Source: Limnobacter sp. (GTDB taxonomy: Bacteria > Pseudomonadota > Gammaproteobacteria > Burkholderiales > Burkholderiaceae_B). Taken from it: a stretch of 64,000 bases of DNA. The notes below the pieces were generated by a model. That model was not told the DNA's origin, made no database searches, and was given only the letters and a program-made list of their open reading frames with translations. Where the stretch lies: positions 1 through 64,000 of the forward strand of contig JARWZZ010000019.1 of NCBI GenBank assembly GCA_029866125.1, given 5' to 3'. Shown here piece after piece: positions 30,602-40,040 of this stretch (positions within the stretch are counted from its first letter, which is position 1; every line of letters starts with the position of its first letter). The translations under genes were made by a program, and so were the position numbers.

Positions 30602-31576
30602 ATGAGCTCGAGTGTTGCTTCCATGCGAAATTGGCTGAATCCAGCCCTGCCGATCCTGTCTATCCAGATTCATGAGAATGAATGCGCTTGGGTTTATGGT
30701 CAGGTTACCCGCAATGAATATTTGAAATTCAAGTCTGTTGACGCATCCGGCGTGTGTGGATCTAACCCCAGCCTGTTGGAGCAGGGTGGCAGGGTCAGCC
30801 CGATGGGTGTGTCTGCTTTGTTAGAAGGGGTGTTGGGGGCTTTGGGGTCTGGGTACCCATCGCCCAAAGGCTTGGTGTTTAGTTTGCCGTCGCGTAAGCA
30901 CTTTTTGGGCGGCCTGTCGGTGTCTAGCCAAGATTCAGATGAGGACATCCAGTTCCATGTGCAGGAAGTGCTGGAGAACGTGGCTGGGCAATCTGTAGAG
31001 CCAATGGCCTATGACTGGCGGGATAAAGCTGGAACAGCACAGCTGGGGGAACGCAGCTTGGCCTTGGCTGCCATCCATCAAAGCCAGTTGGATGCGCTTC
31101 AATCGGCTTGTGCGGAGCGAAAGCTCAAATGCCTAGGCGTGACGCTGGACAACATTGCGGGCCTTAACGGGTACATGCAGGGGGTGAAAATGACCCCTAA
31201 CCTTGAGCAGGCCCGATTCCTGTTGCTAGGCGAGCTTAACCCCCATGCGGTGCGATTGTCGATTTTTATGGAAGGCATGCCTTTTCATGAAACATGGGAC
31301 CACTCCAGCGAGGGGTTTTCTGCGATTCAGGCCATTTCCGCAATGGAAGGTTTGGTTTCGATCTGGAGTCGGGGCGTGAATTTGCTGGACTCCAGCAGCA
31401 TTGCCTTGATTTTGGGCGGAAGTTTGATGACGCACAAATCCACTGAACAAATTTTGAAACGAAGCGCAATCCTGAGCCCTTGGTGGGTGCCTTCTGCCCC
31501 TGTGATGGGTTTGAGCAAGGATTGGCATGAAGTAGTTGTGCCCTTTGGGGCGGTGGAGGGTATGCCATGCGGTTGA
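30602..31576 (+). CDS. pilM: PilM-like type IV pilus protein, divergent
   Basis: Assigned by position: it precedes pilN, pilO, pilP and pilQ and overlaps pilN by 10 nt. PilM is a cytoplasmic actin-like protein that binds the PilN N-terminus. This 324-residue protein is shorter than usual (about 350). The first strand reads LPILSIQIHENECAWVYG, where typical PilM has a D-x-G-S-S-x-V-K nucleotide-binding motif. The region LKCLGVTLDNIAGL resembles the later PilM core. The overall match is weak, so it may be a degenerate PilM that no longer binds nucleotide. An alternative start is ATG 30623. Confidence 0.7.
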   Translation: MSSSVASMRNWLNPALPILSIQIHENECAWVYGQVTRNEYLKFKSVDASGVCGSNPSLLEQGGRVSPMGVSALLEGVLGALGSGYPSPKGLVFSLPSRKHFLGGLSVSSQDSDEDIQFHVQEVLENVAGQSVEPMAYDWRDKAGTAQLGERSLALAAIHQSQLDALQSACAERKLKCLGVTLDNIAGLNGYMQGVKMTPNLEQARFLLLGELNPHAVRLSIFMEGMPFHETWDHSSEGFSAIQAISAMEGLVSIWSRGVNLLDSSSIALILGGSLMTHKSTEQILKRSAILSPWWVPSAPVMGLSKDWHEVVVPFGAVEGMPCG

Positions 31577-32175
31577 TTCTATTTAATTTGATGCCGTATC
31601 GGGAGATCCGCGAGTCCCGGTTGAGGAAGGTGTTTTTCATCAAGGCGGCCGTGGCTGTCGCTGGTATTGGTGCGTTGTGGTGGGGTGTGGATTCGGAGTT
31701 TTCTGGCCGCTTGATGGACAAGCAGTTGCAGATGAGTCGCATCAAGCAAGCCGAGGTGGACATTGCCAAACGGGTGGCCCGAGTCGATGAAATGAGAGTG
31801 GAGCTGGACCAGCTGAAAGTGAAGGTTGCGACTTTGAAATCCTTGGACCAAAAGGCAATTTGGTCTGGCCAAATTTTGGCCTTGCTGGATTCAACCAAAC
31901 CGCAGGCGGTTTACTTAGATTCCATCAAGGTGAAAGGCGATGTGGTGCAAATCACCGGCATGACGACTGCCATGCCCACGCTGAGCACCTGGGTTAAGTT
32001 GCTGGAAACGGAGGGCAATTTTCTGAAAGGTGCCGAGGTCAAGCTGATTAAGGCCAAAACCACGGACGGGAAGGTTGATCCAGTAGGTATCCATCAGTTT
32101 GATCTGAATTTGAATGCATCCAGCCTGCCCACGCTGCCTGCCAAGCCTAAAGAGGTGATCCATGCAGGAGCTTAA
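31567..32175 (+). CDS. pilN: Type IV pilus assembly protein PilN
   Basis: This 202-residue inner-membrane protein has the short N-terminal PilM-binding motif FNLMPYRE (residues 6-13), corresponding to the INLLPWR motif in other species. One membrane helix follows at about 24-41, then a coiled coil (55-95) and a small ferredoxin-like periplasmic domain. PilN pairs with PilO in the alignment complex linking the motor to the secretin. It overlaps pilM by 10 nt and pilO by 14 nt. Confidence 0.93.
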   Translation: MRLILFNLMPYREIRESRLRKVFFIKAAVAVAGIGALWWGVDSEFSGRLMDKQLQMSRIKQAEVDIAKRVARVDEMRVELDQLKVKVATLKSLDQKAIWSGQILALLDSTKPQAVYLDSIKVKGDVVQITGMTTAMPTLSTWVKLLETEGNFLKGAEVKLIKAKTTDGKVDPVGIHQFDLNLNASSLPTLPAKPKEVIHAGA

Positions 32176-32845
32176 AGATCTTGAGTTGTCCGAGGTGTTT
32201 CGCACCATACACAGGTGGCCGCTTACCACTTTGCTGGGTGTTTGGCTGACGTTGCTGGCTTTGACAATGGCTATTGCGGGTTACTTCATTTGGTTGCCGC
32301 AGTATCAAAGTATGGAGGCTTTGTCTTCCGAGATCACTTTGAGCTTGGGCAAATTGGAGCGTGATTCTGCCTTGTTGGCCAAGCAAACCGAAATTGAAAA
32401 GCAATTGGTTGAACACCGACAGCTGCTGCCGCGTCTGCAGAGTGCTTTGCCCCAAGGCAAGGAAGTGCCCGATTTGCTGAAAAACATTTTCTTGGAAATT
32501 GAACGCAACCAGATGAGCTTGCTGAGCTTTGAGCCGCAGCCCACCAGTGATACCGAGGTGTTGTCGATGGTACCGGTGAAGCTGTCAGCCAAGGGGGCGG
32601 GAGCGCCCATTTCCAGGCTGCCTTTGATCGTGTCGGCTTTGACTCGCAAGGTGATGCTCAATGAGTTTGAGATGGTGAAGAATGCTGAGTCAGGCGCATG
32701 GACGTTGGAAGGTAGCATGGTCGCCTTTACCCAGTTGCCAGTGAACATTCCAGCCAACATTCCGGCCAACATTCCGGCTAAGAACCCGCCCTTAACCAAT
32801 GTGGAATTGACTCCTGTTCAATCCACATCAGGAGGTTTGAGATGA
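32162..32845 (+). CDS. pilO: Type IV pilus assembly protein PilO
   Basis: This 227-residue protein has one N-terminal helix (about residues 20-40), a coiled coil with repeated Leu and Glu (50-95), and a periplasmic domain. It dimerises with PilN and binds PilP. Following the folded domain is an unusual C-terminal tail with three NIPA repeats and a Pro/Thr-rich end, encoded by a 12-bp tandem repeat. It overlaps pilN by 14 nt and pilP by 4 nt. Confidence 0.92.
   Translation: MQELKDLELSEVFRTIHRWPLTTLLGVWLTLLALTMAIAGYFIWLPQYQSMEALSSEITLSLGKLERDSALLAKQTEIEKQLVEHRQLLPRLQSALPQGKEVPDLLKNIFLEIERNQMSLLSFEPQPTSDTEVLSMVPVKLSAKGAGAPISRLPLIVSALTRKVMLNEFEMVKNAESGAWTLEGSMVAFTQLPVNIPANIPANIPAKNPPLTNVELTPVQSTSGGLR
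32744..32779 (+). repeat. 12-bp in-frame tandem repeat in pilO
   Basis: Three units of AACATTCCRGCY encode NIPA-NIPA-NIPA in the C-terminal tail of PilO, beyond the folded periplasmic domain. Confidence 0.75.
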
Positions 32846-33399
32846 TTGAATTGTTATTCCAATGGTTACTGATTCCGGCCTTTATGCCGGGAATGGTTGA
32901 CCAGTCGAAGGAAGTTCAGACCCGATTGGAGGCCGTACACATGCGTTTAAGCCAAATTGATAAGGAACAAATGCAGTTTCTTCAAACCCCGGCCAACTTG
33001 GTTTCTGTAAGTATGAACACCGACAGCCCGCCCGTCGACGTGGATCGCCCCGCACTACCCCGGGTGACGGGCCGTGTGCTGGGCGATTTTTGGGTGCCCG
33101 AAGTGGATTTGGCTAGCCTATCCACCACCCCTGCCACCCCCAATGAAACCCCACAAAGTGAGTTGGCTTTACGGGGTGTTTTGAAAGTGGGTAACTCCCG
33201 CGTGGCCATTGTCAGCCAAGGCGATGATGAGCATGTGCTGGGGGTTGGAAGCTATTTGATGAATAAGTATCAGGTCCGGGAGATTGGTCCCGGCCACGTT
33301 CAACTGCACTGGCTGAAGGGCAAAGGGGCAGATGTGCGTCTCACGTTGAGTCACGCGTCTGGCGCACTCGAGAATCCAAACAATTTAGCCAAAAGGTAA
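32842..33399 (+). CDS. pilP: PilP-like type IV pilus protein without lipobox
   Basis: PilP is normally an inner-membrane lipoprotein that joins PilNO to the secretin PilQ. This 185-residue protein lies between pilO and pilQ. Its C-terminal domain, LALRGVLKVGNSRVAIV to GPGHVQLHWLKG, matches the PilP beta-sandwich. It contains no cysteine at all, so no lipobox is possible. The N-terminus (IELLFQWLLIPAFMPGM) is only weakly hydrophobic, so membrane attachment must differ from the norm. It overlaps pilO by 4 nt. Confidence 0.85.
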   Translation: MIELLFQWLLIPAFMPGMVDQSKEVQTRLEAVHMRLSQIDKEQMQFLQTPANLVSVSMNTDSPPVDVDRPALPRVTGRVLGDFWVPEVDLASLSTTPATPNETPQSELALRGVLKVGNSRVAIVSQGDDEHVLGVGSYLMNKYQVREIGPGHVQLHWLKGKGADVRLTLSHASGALENPNNLAKR

Positions 33400-33404
33400 G
33401 CCCA

Positions 33405-36104
33405 ATGAACGCACATACTTCGATTCCGCATTCCCTCAGCCAACTTAGCCTTTTGGTGGGCCTTGCTTTTGCGACCCTGACTGCGAGCGCCCCAGCGTAT
33501 GCATTGCAGGTGGTGGGTACCCAAATTGTGCAAGATGGGCCTGTCACGCAAATGACCCTGGAGTTTGACGAAACTGTAACCGGTGGTGTGTTGGTTTTCA
33601 GGTCAGGGTCGCCGCTGAAACAGGTGATTGATTTGCCTGTGGCGTTGGATCAAACCAAATTGGACATGCCCAACGACCCATCAGGCCTGATCAAAAAGGC
33701 CGCAGTCATGTCGGGGGATGGCCGCAGCAGGATTCTGCTGGATTTGAATCGAGAAATGGACCTGAAGCATGAAATGCGTGGCAAGCAGTTGGTGCTGCGC
33801 ATGCAGGTGGCGGGTACAAAAGCTGCCACCAATCAACCTCCCGGTGGTTCCACCGTTGCAGCAGCAAGCGCAAAGCCATCGGTGATTAAGGCCTCTTCCA
33901 TCTCCGTCAGCACCCCGCAAGCGGCCAAAACTGCAACTCAGCAAGAGCCCAACAAGATGGTGCTTGCTGTGCCAGTGGCCACTTCGCCTTTGGCCGTTGC
34001 TTCAGTCACCAATGCTGTGACCGATGTGGTGCCCGAAGTGGTTGCCGTGTTGCCCGAAGTCAGCATCAAAGTACGTGACATGGATGACCGGGCCGAACTT
34101 TCGTTTGTATGGAAGGAGGGTCGAAGCGGTGCGCTCAAACCGATTGACACCCATCGGTTAAAGTCCCCTGAGCGGCAGGTGGTGGACGTACCCGGCCAAC
34201 TGAATCAAGAAGATGTGATGCGGGAAATTGCCAAGAGCAAGCGGTTTGCTGGCGTGGAAGTGTTTCCTGAACGGGATTACACCCGCTTGGTTTTCCGTTT
34301 GGCGCAGGCCTATGACATCGAGAAAAAAGCCCTTTCGAAGGGCGAAGTGCTGGTGGTGCGTGGCCCTGTGCCTTTCAAAACCGACAGCATGACTTTGGCA
34401 TCCATGAACGAAAGCGGCCAAATGGTCACCCTTGCCCCACAGGGCATGCCAGTTAAAAAGTCCGCGCAGCTGACTCGCTGGCATGCTGGCTTGGACGACA
34501 CAGGGGCAGAGCTTTTGAATTTGGAGTTTGACCGGGCTGACTTGGCGGCTGATTCCAGCGTGCGGGGCGACACCCTGCGCGTACGCGTGCAGCATGCCGA
34601 AATACCCGATACTTTGAGCAACAAATTGGCCCAACTCAAAGGCAAAGGCTTTAAGTCGGCCCGCATAGAATCAGGCACCCAAGGCCTGACGGTGGTGGTG
34701 CAGTTGAACAAAAGCCGCCACCAAATTCGCCAAGAAGGCAGTTTGTTGCAAATCAGCCTGCGGCCTGAGCAAGCCAACTGGGGCGAAGGCACACCCGTGG
34801 CCGCCATGCAGGTTGCTGCCAATGCCCAAGGCAGTACCAACAGCAAAGCATTGAAAGCCAAGCCGGTTGCAAAAGGCGCGGGTGAAGATGCGGTGTTGGG
34901 CTCCGCCAGCCACTACCGGGGCAAACCCATCAGCCTGAATTTTAAAGACACCGACGTGCGGACCGTGATGCAAGTGTTTGCCGAGTTTACTGACATGAAT
35001 TTGGTGCTGAGCGACAGCGTCAAAGGCAAAGTCACCGTGTTTTTGGATGCGGTGCCTTGGGATCAAGCTTTGGAAATCGTACTCAAGTCCAAAAACCTAA
35101 TTGCCCGCAAGTCAGGTAATGTGCTGCTGGTTTCTCCGCAAGAGGAATTGGCTGCAGCCACCGCACAAGCGCAAGTGGCGCAAAGCAGCGATGATTTGGA
35201 CCCACTTATTCAGCGTAGTTTCCAGGTGAGTTACCAAAAAACCACTTACCTGCAGGACATGATTGGCAAAAAAGAGTCCCGCTTGCTGTCTTCCAGAGGG
35301 TCCGTGATTTCTGATGAGCGAACCAGCCAGATTTTTGTGGAAGACACACCCAGGCGCTTGGAAAAAATTGGCGCCTTGATTCAGCAAATGGACAAGCCAG
35401 TCAAGCAAGTGATGATCGAAGCCAAGGTGGTTTTGGCCGATACCCGAGTATCCAAGGAAATTTCAGCCTCCATTCGGGCAGCGACATTGGCGGGCGAGCG
35501 TTTGCAAAGTGTGCCTGAGCAACTGGGCCGGGAAGGGTTTGTGGACACTGAGCCAGGCTCCGCCGTCAATGGTGCTTACACCTTGTTGACCTCTGGTGGC
35601 ACCCGTTTTGTCAACATTCAGCTGCGTGCATTGGAGTCCAATAACCGCATTAAAACCGTGTCCAACCCCCGCGTCATTACCTCCAACAAAGAACCAGCGG
35701 TGATTGAGCAAGGCACGGAAATTCCTTACCGCGTAGCCACCAGCAGTGGGGCCACCTCAATTGAATTCCGTGAGGCCAGCCTGAAACTGGAGGTGACCCC
35801 CCAAATAGCGCCCGATGGCACCGTGATTCTGGATGTGGATGTGTCCAAAGACTCGGTAGGCCAGCAAACCTCAGATGGTTTGGCGATTGACACCCGCCAT
35901 GTCAAAACCAAGGTGGCTGTCAGTGATGGCGGCACGGTGGTGCTGGGCGGCATTATTGAACGAGGCAGCAACAACACCCTGAGCAAAATTCCTTTGCTGG
36001 GCGATATTCCTTACTTGGGCAATTTGTTCAAGTCACGAGTGGAGTCTGAAGCGGATGCAGAGCTGTTAATCTTTCTCACGCCAGTGGTGCTAAAGGATCA
36101 ATAA
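33405..36104 (+). CDS. pilQ: Type IV pilus secretin PilQ
   Basis: PilQ forms the outer-membrane pore for the pilus. The 899-residue protein has a signal peptide ending near AYA-LQ and AMIN domains (about 34-130 and 222-335, possibly a third near 360-450). An N0/STN domain follows (about 500-575, RGKPISLNFKDTDVRTVM), then a secretin N1 domain (600-680) and the secretin core from about 690 to the end. The core contains NRIKTVSNPRVITSNKEPA and the C-terminal LSKIPLLGDIPYLGNLF. A long Ala/Thr-rich linker separates the first AMIN domains. It is about 100-200 residues longer than many PilQ proteins because of the extra AMIN-like regions. Confidence 0.95.
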   Translation: MNAHTSIPHSLSQLSLLVGLAFATLTASAPAYALQVVGTQIVQDGPVTQMTLEFDETVTGGVLVFRSGSPLKQVIDLPVALDQTKLDMPNDPSGLIKKAAVMSGDGRSRILLDLNREMDLKHEMRGKQLVLRMQVAGTKAATNQPPGGSTVAAASAKPSVIKASSISVSTPQAAKTATQQEPNKMVLAVPVATSPLAVASVTNAVTDVVPEVVAVLPEVSIKVRDMDDRAELSFVWKEGRSGALKPIDTHRLKSPERQVVDVPGQLNQEDVMREIAKSKRFAGVEVFPERDYTRLVFRLAQAYDIEKKALSKGEVLVVRGPVPFKTDSMTLASMNESGQMVTLAPQGMPVKKSAQLTRWHAGLDDTGAELLNLEFDRADLAADSSVRGDTLRVRVQHAEIPDTLSNKLAQLKGKGFKSARIESGTQGLTVVVQLNKSRHQIRQEGSLLQISLRPEQANWGEGTPVAAMQVAANAQGSTNSKALKAKPVAKGAGEDAVLGSASHYRGKPISLNFKDTDVRTVMQVFAEFTDMNLVLSDSVKGKVTVFLDAVPWDQALEIVLKSKNLIARKSGNVLLVSPQEELAAATAQAQVAQSSDDLDPLIQRSFQVSYQKTTYLQDMIGKKESRLLSSRGSVISDERTSQIFVEDTPRRLEKIGALIQQMDKPVKQVMIEAKVVLADTRVSKEISASIRAATLAGERLQSVPEQLGREGFVDTEPGSAVNGAYTLLTSGGTRFVNIQLRALESNNRIKTVSNPRVITSNKEPAVIEQGTEIPYRVATSSGATSIEFREASLKLEVTPQIAPDGTVILDVDVSKDSVGQQTSDGLAIDTRHVKTKVAVSDGGTVVLGGIIERGSNNTLSKIPLLGDIPYLGNLFKSRVESEADAELLIFLTPVVLKDQ

Positions 36105-36153
36105 ATTCCAGCTTTCCACTACAATGAACTGATTAGACGCAACGACTCTTATC

Positions 36154-36729
36154 GTGAAAAATCAGTGCATTGTTTTAGTGGGTATGATGGGTGCCGGAAA
36201 AAGCACCGTGGGCAGGGCTTTGGCTCGTCAATTGGGTTGGGAGTTTATTGACACCGACCAGGTGATCGAGCAAGCCACCGGGGTAAGCATTCCCACCATT
36301 TTTGAGATTGAAGGGGAAGATGGCTTTCGCAAACGGGAAAGCCAAACCTTGGCCGTCTTGTTGGAAAAACCCCAGTGTGTTTTGGCCACCGGCGGTGGAA
36401 TTGTAATCAACCCCAAAAACCGAGAAATGCTGAAAGCCATGGGGGATGTGGTTTACCTCAAAGCCTCCACCCATGATTTGATGGAGCGCACCAAGCTGGA
36501 CAAAAACCGTCCACTGCTGCAACACCCTGACCCTGAAAGCAAAATTGAAGAATTGCTGAAAGTGCGCCGCCCGATGTACCAAGAGTGCGCGGATTTGGTC
36601 ATTGAAACTGGGCGCCAGCCCGTCAACCAAATTGTGCACAAAATTTGCAAGGCCCTAAAGCCTGCACCCACCCATGAGCTAGAGCAGGCCCCTGTAGCGG
36701 ACCTGACTCAAAAATCCTCTCAAGCTTGA
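36154..36729 (+). CDS. aroK: Shikimate kinase
   Basis: AroK phosphorylates shikimate in the aromatic amino-acid pathway. The 191-residue protein starts with GTG and has the P-loop GMMGAGKSTVG, the shikimate-binding FIDTDQ and FRKRES, and ATGGGIV. The C-terminal 25 residues are an extra Pro/Ala/Glu-rich tail. pilQ-aroK-aroB is a widely conserved order. aroB starts 21 nt downstream. Confidence 0.96.
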   Translation: MKNQCIVLVGMMGAGKSTVGRALARQLGWEFIDTDQVIEQATGVSIPTIFEIEGEDGFRKRESQTLAVLLEKPQCVLATGGGIVINPKNREMLKAMGDVVYLKASTHDLMERTKLDKNRPLLQHPDPESKIEELLKVRRPMYQECADLVIETGRQPVNQIVHKICKALKPAPTHELEQAPVADLTQKSSQA

Positions 36730-36750
36730 ATCAAATAAACAGACGAAACA

Positions 36751-37842
36751 ATGAATCCTCTTTACACCCTGAATGTTGAACTTGGCGACCGCAGCTACCC
36801 CATCCACATTGGAAGCGGCTTACTGGGCAATGCAGGGGTTTTTGAGCCTCATGTCAAAAACAAAGCCGTGATGGTGTGCACCAACACCACGGTGGGGCCT
36901 TTGTACTTGGAAAAAGTGTCCAACACCTTGCGTGCCGCCGGTGCCTCAAAGGTGATGGCCGTAACCCTGCCTGATGGTGAAGAATACAAAGACTGGCCCA
37001 CCTTGCAACTCGTGTTTGATGCGCTAATGCAAAACCACTGCGACCGCAAAACCGTGTTGCTGGCCTTGGGCGGTGGCGTGATTGGTGACATGGGCGGCTT
37101 TGCAGCCTCGGCATTTATGCGTGGCATACCCTTTATTCAAGTGCCAACCACCTTGCTAAGCCAAGTGGATAGCTCGGTGGGCGGCAAAACCGGCATCAAT
37201 CACCCGCTAGGCAAAAACATGATTGGCGCGTTTTACCAGCCACAAATGGTGGTAACGGACATTTCCACGCTGAACACCTTGCCTGACCGCGAGTTGTCCT
37301 GCGGCTTGGCTGAAATCATTAAACATGGCGCAATTGCTGATGTGGATTATTTGGCCGATGTTGAAAAATCCATGCCCCAGCTTTTGGCCCGCGACCCTGA
37401 AACCCTAGCCCGCGTGGTGAAGCGCAGTTGCGAGATTAAGGCTGACGTGGTGTCCAAAGACGAAAGGGAAGGGGGCTTGCGCGCCATTTTGAATTTTGGC
37501 CACACATTTGGCCATGCCATAGAGGCAGGAATGGGCTACGGCCAGTGGTACCACGGCGAGGCGGTGGGTTGCGGCATGGTGGTGGCCGCTGAAGTGTGCC
37601 GTCGCATGGGGCGTTTGTCCGCCAATGACACAAACCGGTTAAAGACAATCATCATCGCAGCACGCCTGCCCGCCATTCCGCCCAAACTGGGCGTGGACAA
37701 GTTTATGGAGCTGATGGCGCATGACAAAAAAGCAGACTCCGGCTCCATCAAATACGTGTTGCTCAACGGCTTGGGCTCTTCCTCCACCTCCCCGGTGGAT
37801 GACGCCTTGGTGCGTCAAACCTTGCAGGAATTGGGAGCATGA
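36751..37842 (+). CDS. aroB: 3-dehydroquinate synthase
   Basis: AroB converts DAHP to 3-dehydroquinate using NAD+ and a metal. The 363-residue protein has the NAD-binding [33 protein letters not shown] and the metal-binding HGE in [11 protein letters not shown]. The length is standard. It overlaps dgt by 4 nt (ATGA), so the two are translated in a coupled way. Confidence 0.97.
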   Translation: MNPLYTLNVELGDRSYPIHIGSGLLGNAGVFEPHVKNKAVMVCTNTTVGPLYLEKVSNTLRAAGASKVMAVTLPDGEEYKDWPTLQLVFDALMQNHCDRKTVLLALGGGVIGDMGGFAASAFMRGIPFIQVPTTLLSQVDSSVGGKTGINHPLGKNMIGAFYQPQMVVTDISTLNTLPDRELSCGLAEIIKHGAIADVDYLADVEKSMPQLLARDPETLARVVKRSCEIKADVVSKDEREGGLRAILNFGHTFGHAIEAGMGYGQWYHGEAVGCGMVVAAEVCRRMGRLSANDTNRLKTIIIAARLPAIPPKLGVDKFMELMAHDKKADSGSIKYVLLNGLGSSSTSPVDDALVRQTLQELGA

Positions 37843-39077
37843 GCACCGGTAAAGGTTCAAGCAAGGCGTCTGTGAAGGCGCAGGCGAGTCCTTCATTGAG
37901 TCCTTCACTAAGTTCCTCACTGAGTCCCTCATTGATTCCATTGAGCGACACCGAGGCCATGCTTGCCCCTTATGCAGTCTCGTCCTTGAACAGCAAAGGC
38001 CGCCTGCATTCCGAAAGCAAACCCACGGGCCGCAGCGAATTTCAACGCGACCGCGACCGCATCATCCACAGCGCCGCCTTTCGTCGCTTGGAGTACAAAA
38101 CACAGGTTTTCGTCAACACTGAAGGGGATTTGTACCGCACCCGCTTGACCCACAGCCTCGAAGTGGCCCAAATTGCACGGTCCATTTCCCGCAACCTGCG
38201 TTTGAATGAGGAATTGACCGAGGCAGTTGCCTTGGCTCACGACTTGGGCCACACCCCGTTTGGCCACGCCGGCCAAGACGCGCTGAACGAATGCATGGCC
38301 CCCTACGGCGGGTTTGAGCACAACCTGCAATCCCTGCGGGTGGTGGATGATTTGGAAGAGAAGTACGCACCCTTCAATGGTCTTAACCTCTGCTTTGAAA
38401 CTCGCGAGAGCATTCTCAAACATTGCTCCAAGCCCAATGCTGAAAAGCTGGGCGAAGTGGCACTGCGTTTTCTAGAAAACCGCCGCCCAGTGCTGGAGGC
38501 ACAAGTCACCAACTTGGCCGACGAAATTGCCTACAACAACCACGACATTGATGATGGCTTGCGCTCAGGCTTGATCACGCTGGACCAAACCGCCGAAGTG
38601 CCCTTGTTCAAGATGCATCTGGACCGGGTGCTTAAGCAGTACCCCAAGCTGGACGGGCGAAGGTTGATTCACGAAACTGTGCGCGGCGTTATTAACGCAT
38701 TGGTGACTGATTTGCTTCAAGAGTCCCTGCGCAGGTTGTCCAAAGCCCAGCCCGTGAGTGTGCGCGAGGCGCAAGAAGCCCCGCCCTTGATTGGTTTTAG
38801 CCCCGAGATGGCCGAGCTGAATCGCGAGCTGAAAACCTTTTTACGCCAAGGCTTGTACCAGCACTACCAAGTACTGCGCGCCACCCGCAAGGCCCGCAAA
38901 GTGATTGAAGATTTGTTCAGCATTTTCATGGAAGACCCTCGGCTTTTGCCCCCACAGGACTACCAGCGATCCAAGGTGGATACCCCCCGCGCCATTGCGG
39001 ACTACATTGCCGGCATGACAGACCGTTACGCCATGAAAGAGCAGCAACGACTGACCGTACCCGGTTTTTCAAGTTAA
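37839..39077 (+). CDS. dgt: dGTP triphosphohydrolase-like HD-domain protein
   Basis: Dgt-family enzymes cleave dNTPs to nucleoside and triphosphate. The 412-residue protein has the N-terminal family motif [20 protein letters not shown], the HD metal site from [15 protein letters not shown] through [13 protein letters not shown], and [13 protein letters not shown]. The first 40 residues are unusual: a low-complexity Ser-Pro-Leu tract encoded by a 12-bp tandem repeat, absent from typical members. It overlaps aroB by 4 nt, and an inactivated Y1-transposase-like gene follows 14 nt downstream. Confidence 0.94.
   Translation: MSTGKGSSKASVKAQASPSLSPSLSSSLSPSLIPLSDTEAMLAPYAVSSLNSKGRLHSESKPTGRSEFQRDRDRIIHSAAFRRLEYKTQVFVNTEGDLYRTRLTHSLEVAQIARSISRNLRLNEELTEAVALAHDLGHTPFGHAGQDALNECMAPYGGFEHNLQSLRVVDDLEEKYAPFNGLNLCFETRESILKHCSKPNAEKLGEVALRFLENRRPVLEAQVTNLADEIAYNNHDIDDGLRSGLITLDQTAEVPLFKMHLDRVLKQYPKLDGRRLIHETVRGVINALVTDLLQESLRRLSKAQPVSVREAQEAPPLIGFSPEMAELNRELKTFLRQGLYQHYQVLRATRKARKVIEDLFSIFMEDPRLLPPQDYQRSKVDTPRAIADYIAGMTDRYAMKEQQRLTVPGFSS
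37887..37946 (+). repeat. 12-bp in-frame tandem repeat in dgt
   Basis: Four clear copies of an AGTCCTTCAYTG-like unit plus a degenerate fifth encode repeated SPSL/SSSL motifs near the N-terminus of Dgt. Copy number may vary between strains without breaking the frame. Confidence 0.75.
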
Positions 39078-39091
39078 CACAGCACCCCGCT

Positions 39092-39784
39092 ATGGCACGC
39101 CAAGCGCGACTGTTTATTCCCGATTGCCCCATCCTGATTGAACTTCAAGGGGTTGGGCAAATGCCCGTGTTTAAAAGCCGCGAAGCCTACCGCATGTTTC
39201 GCGACCGTTTGCCGATCAGTGCCGATGAAGAACATGTGGATATTCATGCCTATTGCATATGCCCCGCTCAAGTGGCGTTGCTGATTTCTGCAACCGAGGC
39301 CTCACAGCCAGGGCGGTTCATTCAAAACCTCAACCGACATTTTTCCCCCGGCATCAAGCAAATACATAACCTTCAAAGCGCCAGCGTGTGGGAGCCCCGT
39401 TTCAAATCCACCGTGATTCAACCCGGTGTGCGCAGCCTCAAAGCCAGTTTGTATGTTGAATTGCTTGCCCAACGCCTGGGGCAAACGCCTGACCCGCTGA
39501 CCTACCCTTGGTCCAGCTTTGGGGTGCATGTGGGGGCCCAAACTGAACGCTGGATCAATGACTTGCCCGCCTATTGGGCACTGGGCAACACGCCCTTTGA
39601 GCGCCAAGTGGCCTACCGCCAATTGGCTGAAAATTCTTACAGTGTGAATGAACAAACTGAATTGGAGCATTGCTTGCAAAAAGGCTGGTTGTGGGCTGAG
39701 GACTCGTTTGCTGATGCCATCGCACCACAGGCCAACAGGGCTGTCCGCCCCCGTTCACGGGGAAGGCCAAGGAAAGGGGAATAA
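39092..39784 (+). CDS. Y1/REP-associated transposase-like protein, catalytic residues lost
   Basis: The 230-residue protein has the overall layout of IS200-like REP-associated transposases: MARQARL start, DIHAYCICPAQVALLIS, GRFIQNLNRHF, and YPWSSFGVH near the C-terminal part. In active members the HUH motif lies in a PNHVHLL-type segment. Here it reads CPAQVALL, so both histidines are gone. The region that normally holds the catalytic tyrosine reads NRHFSPGI with no tyrosine. The frame is complete and it follows dgt after 14 nt, so it is probably a retained, domesticated protein rather than decay. No terminal repeats of an element were found. Function unknown; nucleic-acid binding is a guess. 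Confidence 0.75.
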   Translation: MARQARLFIPDCPILIELQGVGQMPVFKSREAYRMFRDRLPISADEEHVDIHAYCICPAQVALLISATEASQPGRFIQNLNRHFSPGIKQIHNLQSASVWEPRFKSTVIQPGVRSLKASLYVELLAQRLGQTPDPLTYPWSSFGVHVGAQTERWINDLPAYWALGNTPFERQVAYRQLAENSYSVNEQTELEHCLQKGWLWAEDSFADAIAPQANRAVRPRSRGRPRKGE

Positions 39785-39821
39785 GCGCAAAGTACAGTTT
39801 CGGTGCATTTTCAAGCGCTTG

Positions 39822-39836
39822 GCACAATTATTGTGC
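39822..39836. repeat. 15-bp palindrome ahead of gltB
   Basis: GCACAAT-T-ATTGTGC is a perfect palindrome around one central base, 38 nt after the Y1-like gene and about 200 nt before gltB. It could be an operator; no protein can be named. Confidence 0.5.
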
Positions 39837-39911
39837 AAATTCAGCGCGTAAGAGGCGTTAAGTAGGTTGTCTGTCCCTAATATAACGCACCAAAAACAGG
39901 TGAGGGCTTAA

Positions 39912-39932
39912 AATTAGGGTCAGACCCCTTTT
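39912..39932 (+). repeat. REP-like GGGTCAGACCCC motif
   Basis: AATTAGGGTCAGACCCCTTT is a near-palindrome (GGGTC-A-GACCC). From memory, this motif type is often scattered near REP-associated Y1 transposase genes. Here it lies 128 nt after the inactive Y1-like gene and 109 nt before gltB. I saw no second copy in the window. Confidence 0.45.
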
Positions 39933-40040
39933 ATTTTTCTTGAGCTTCATACCGCACTGCGGTAAAGTCCCTGCATCACTGTCATTGGGGATGTTATTTC
40001 TGCGCTTTTTGCAGGAACCCCCGCCCAACGGAGAATGCAG

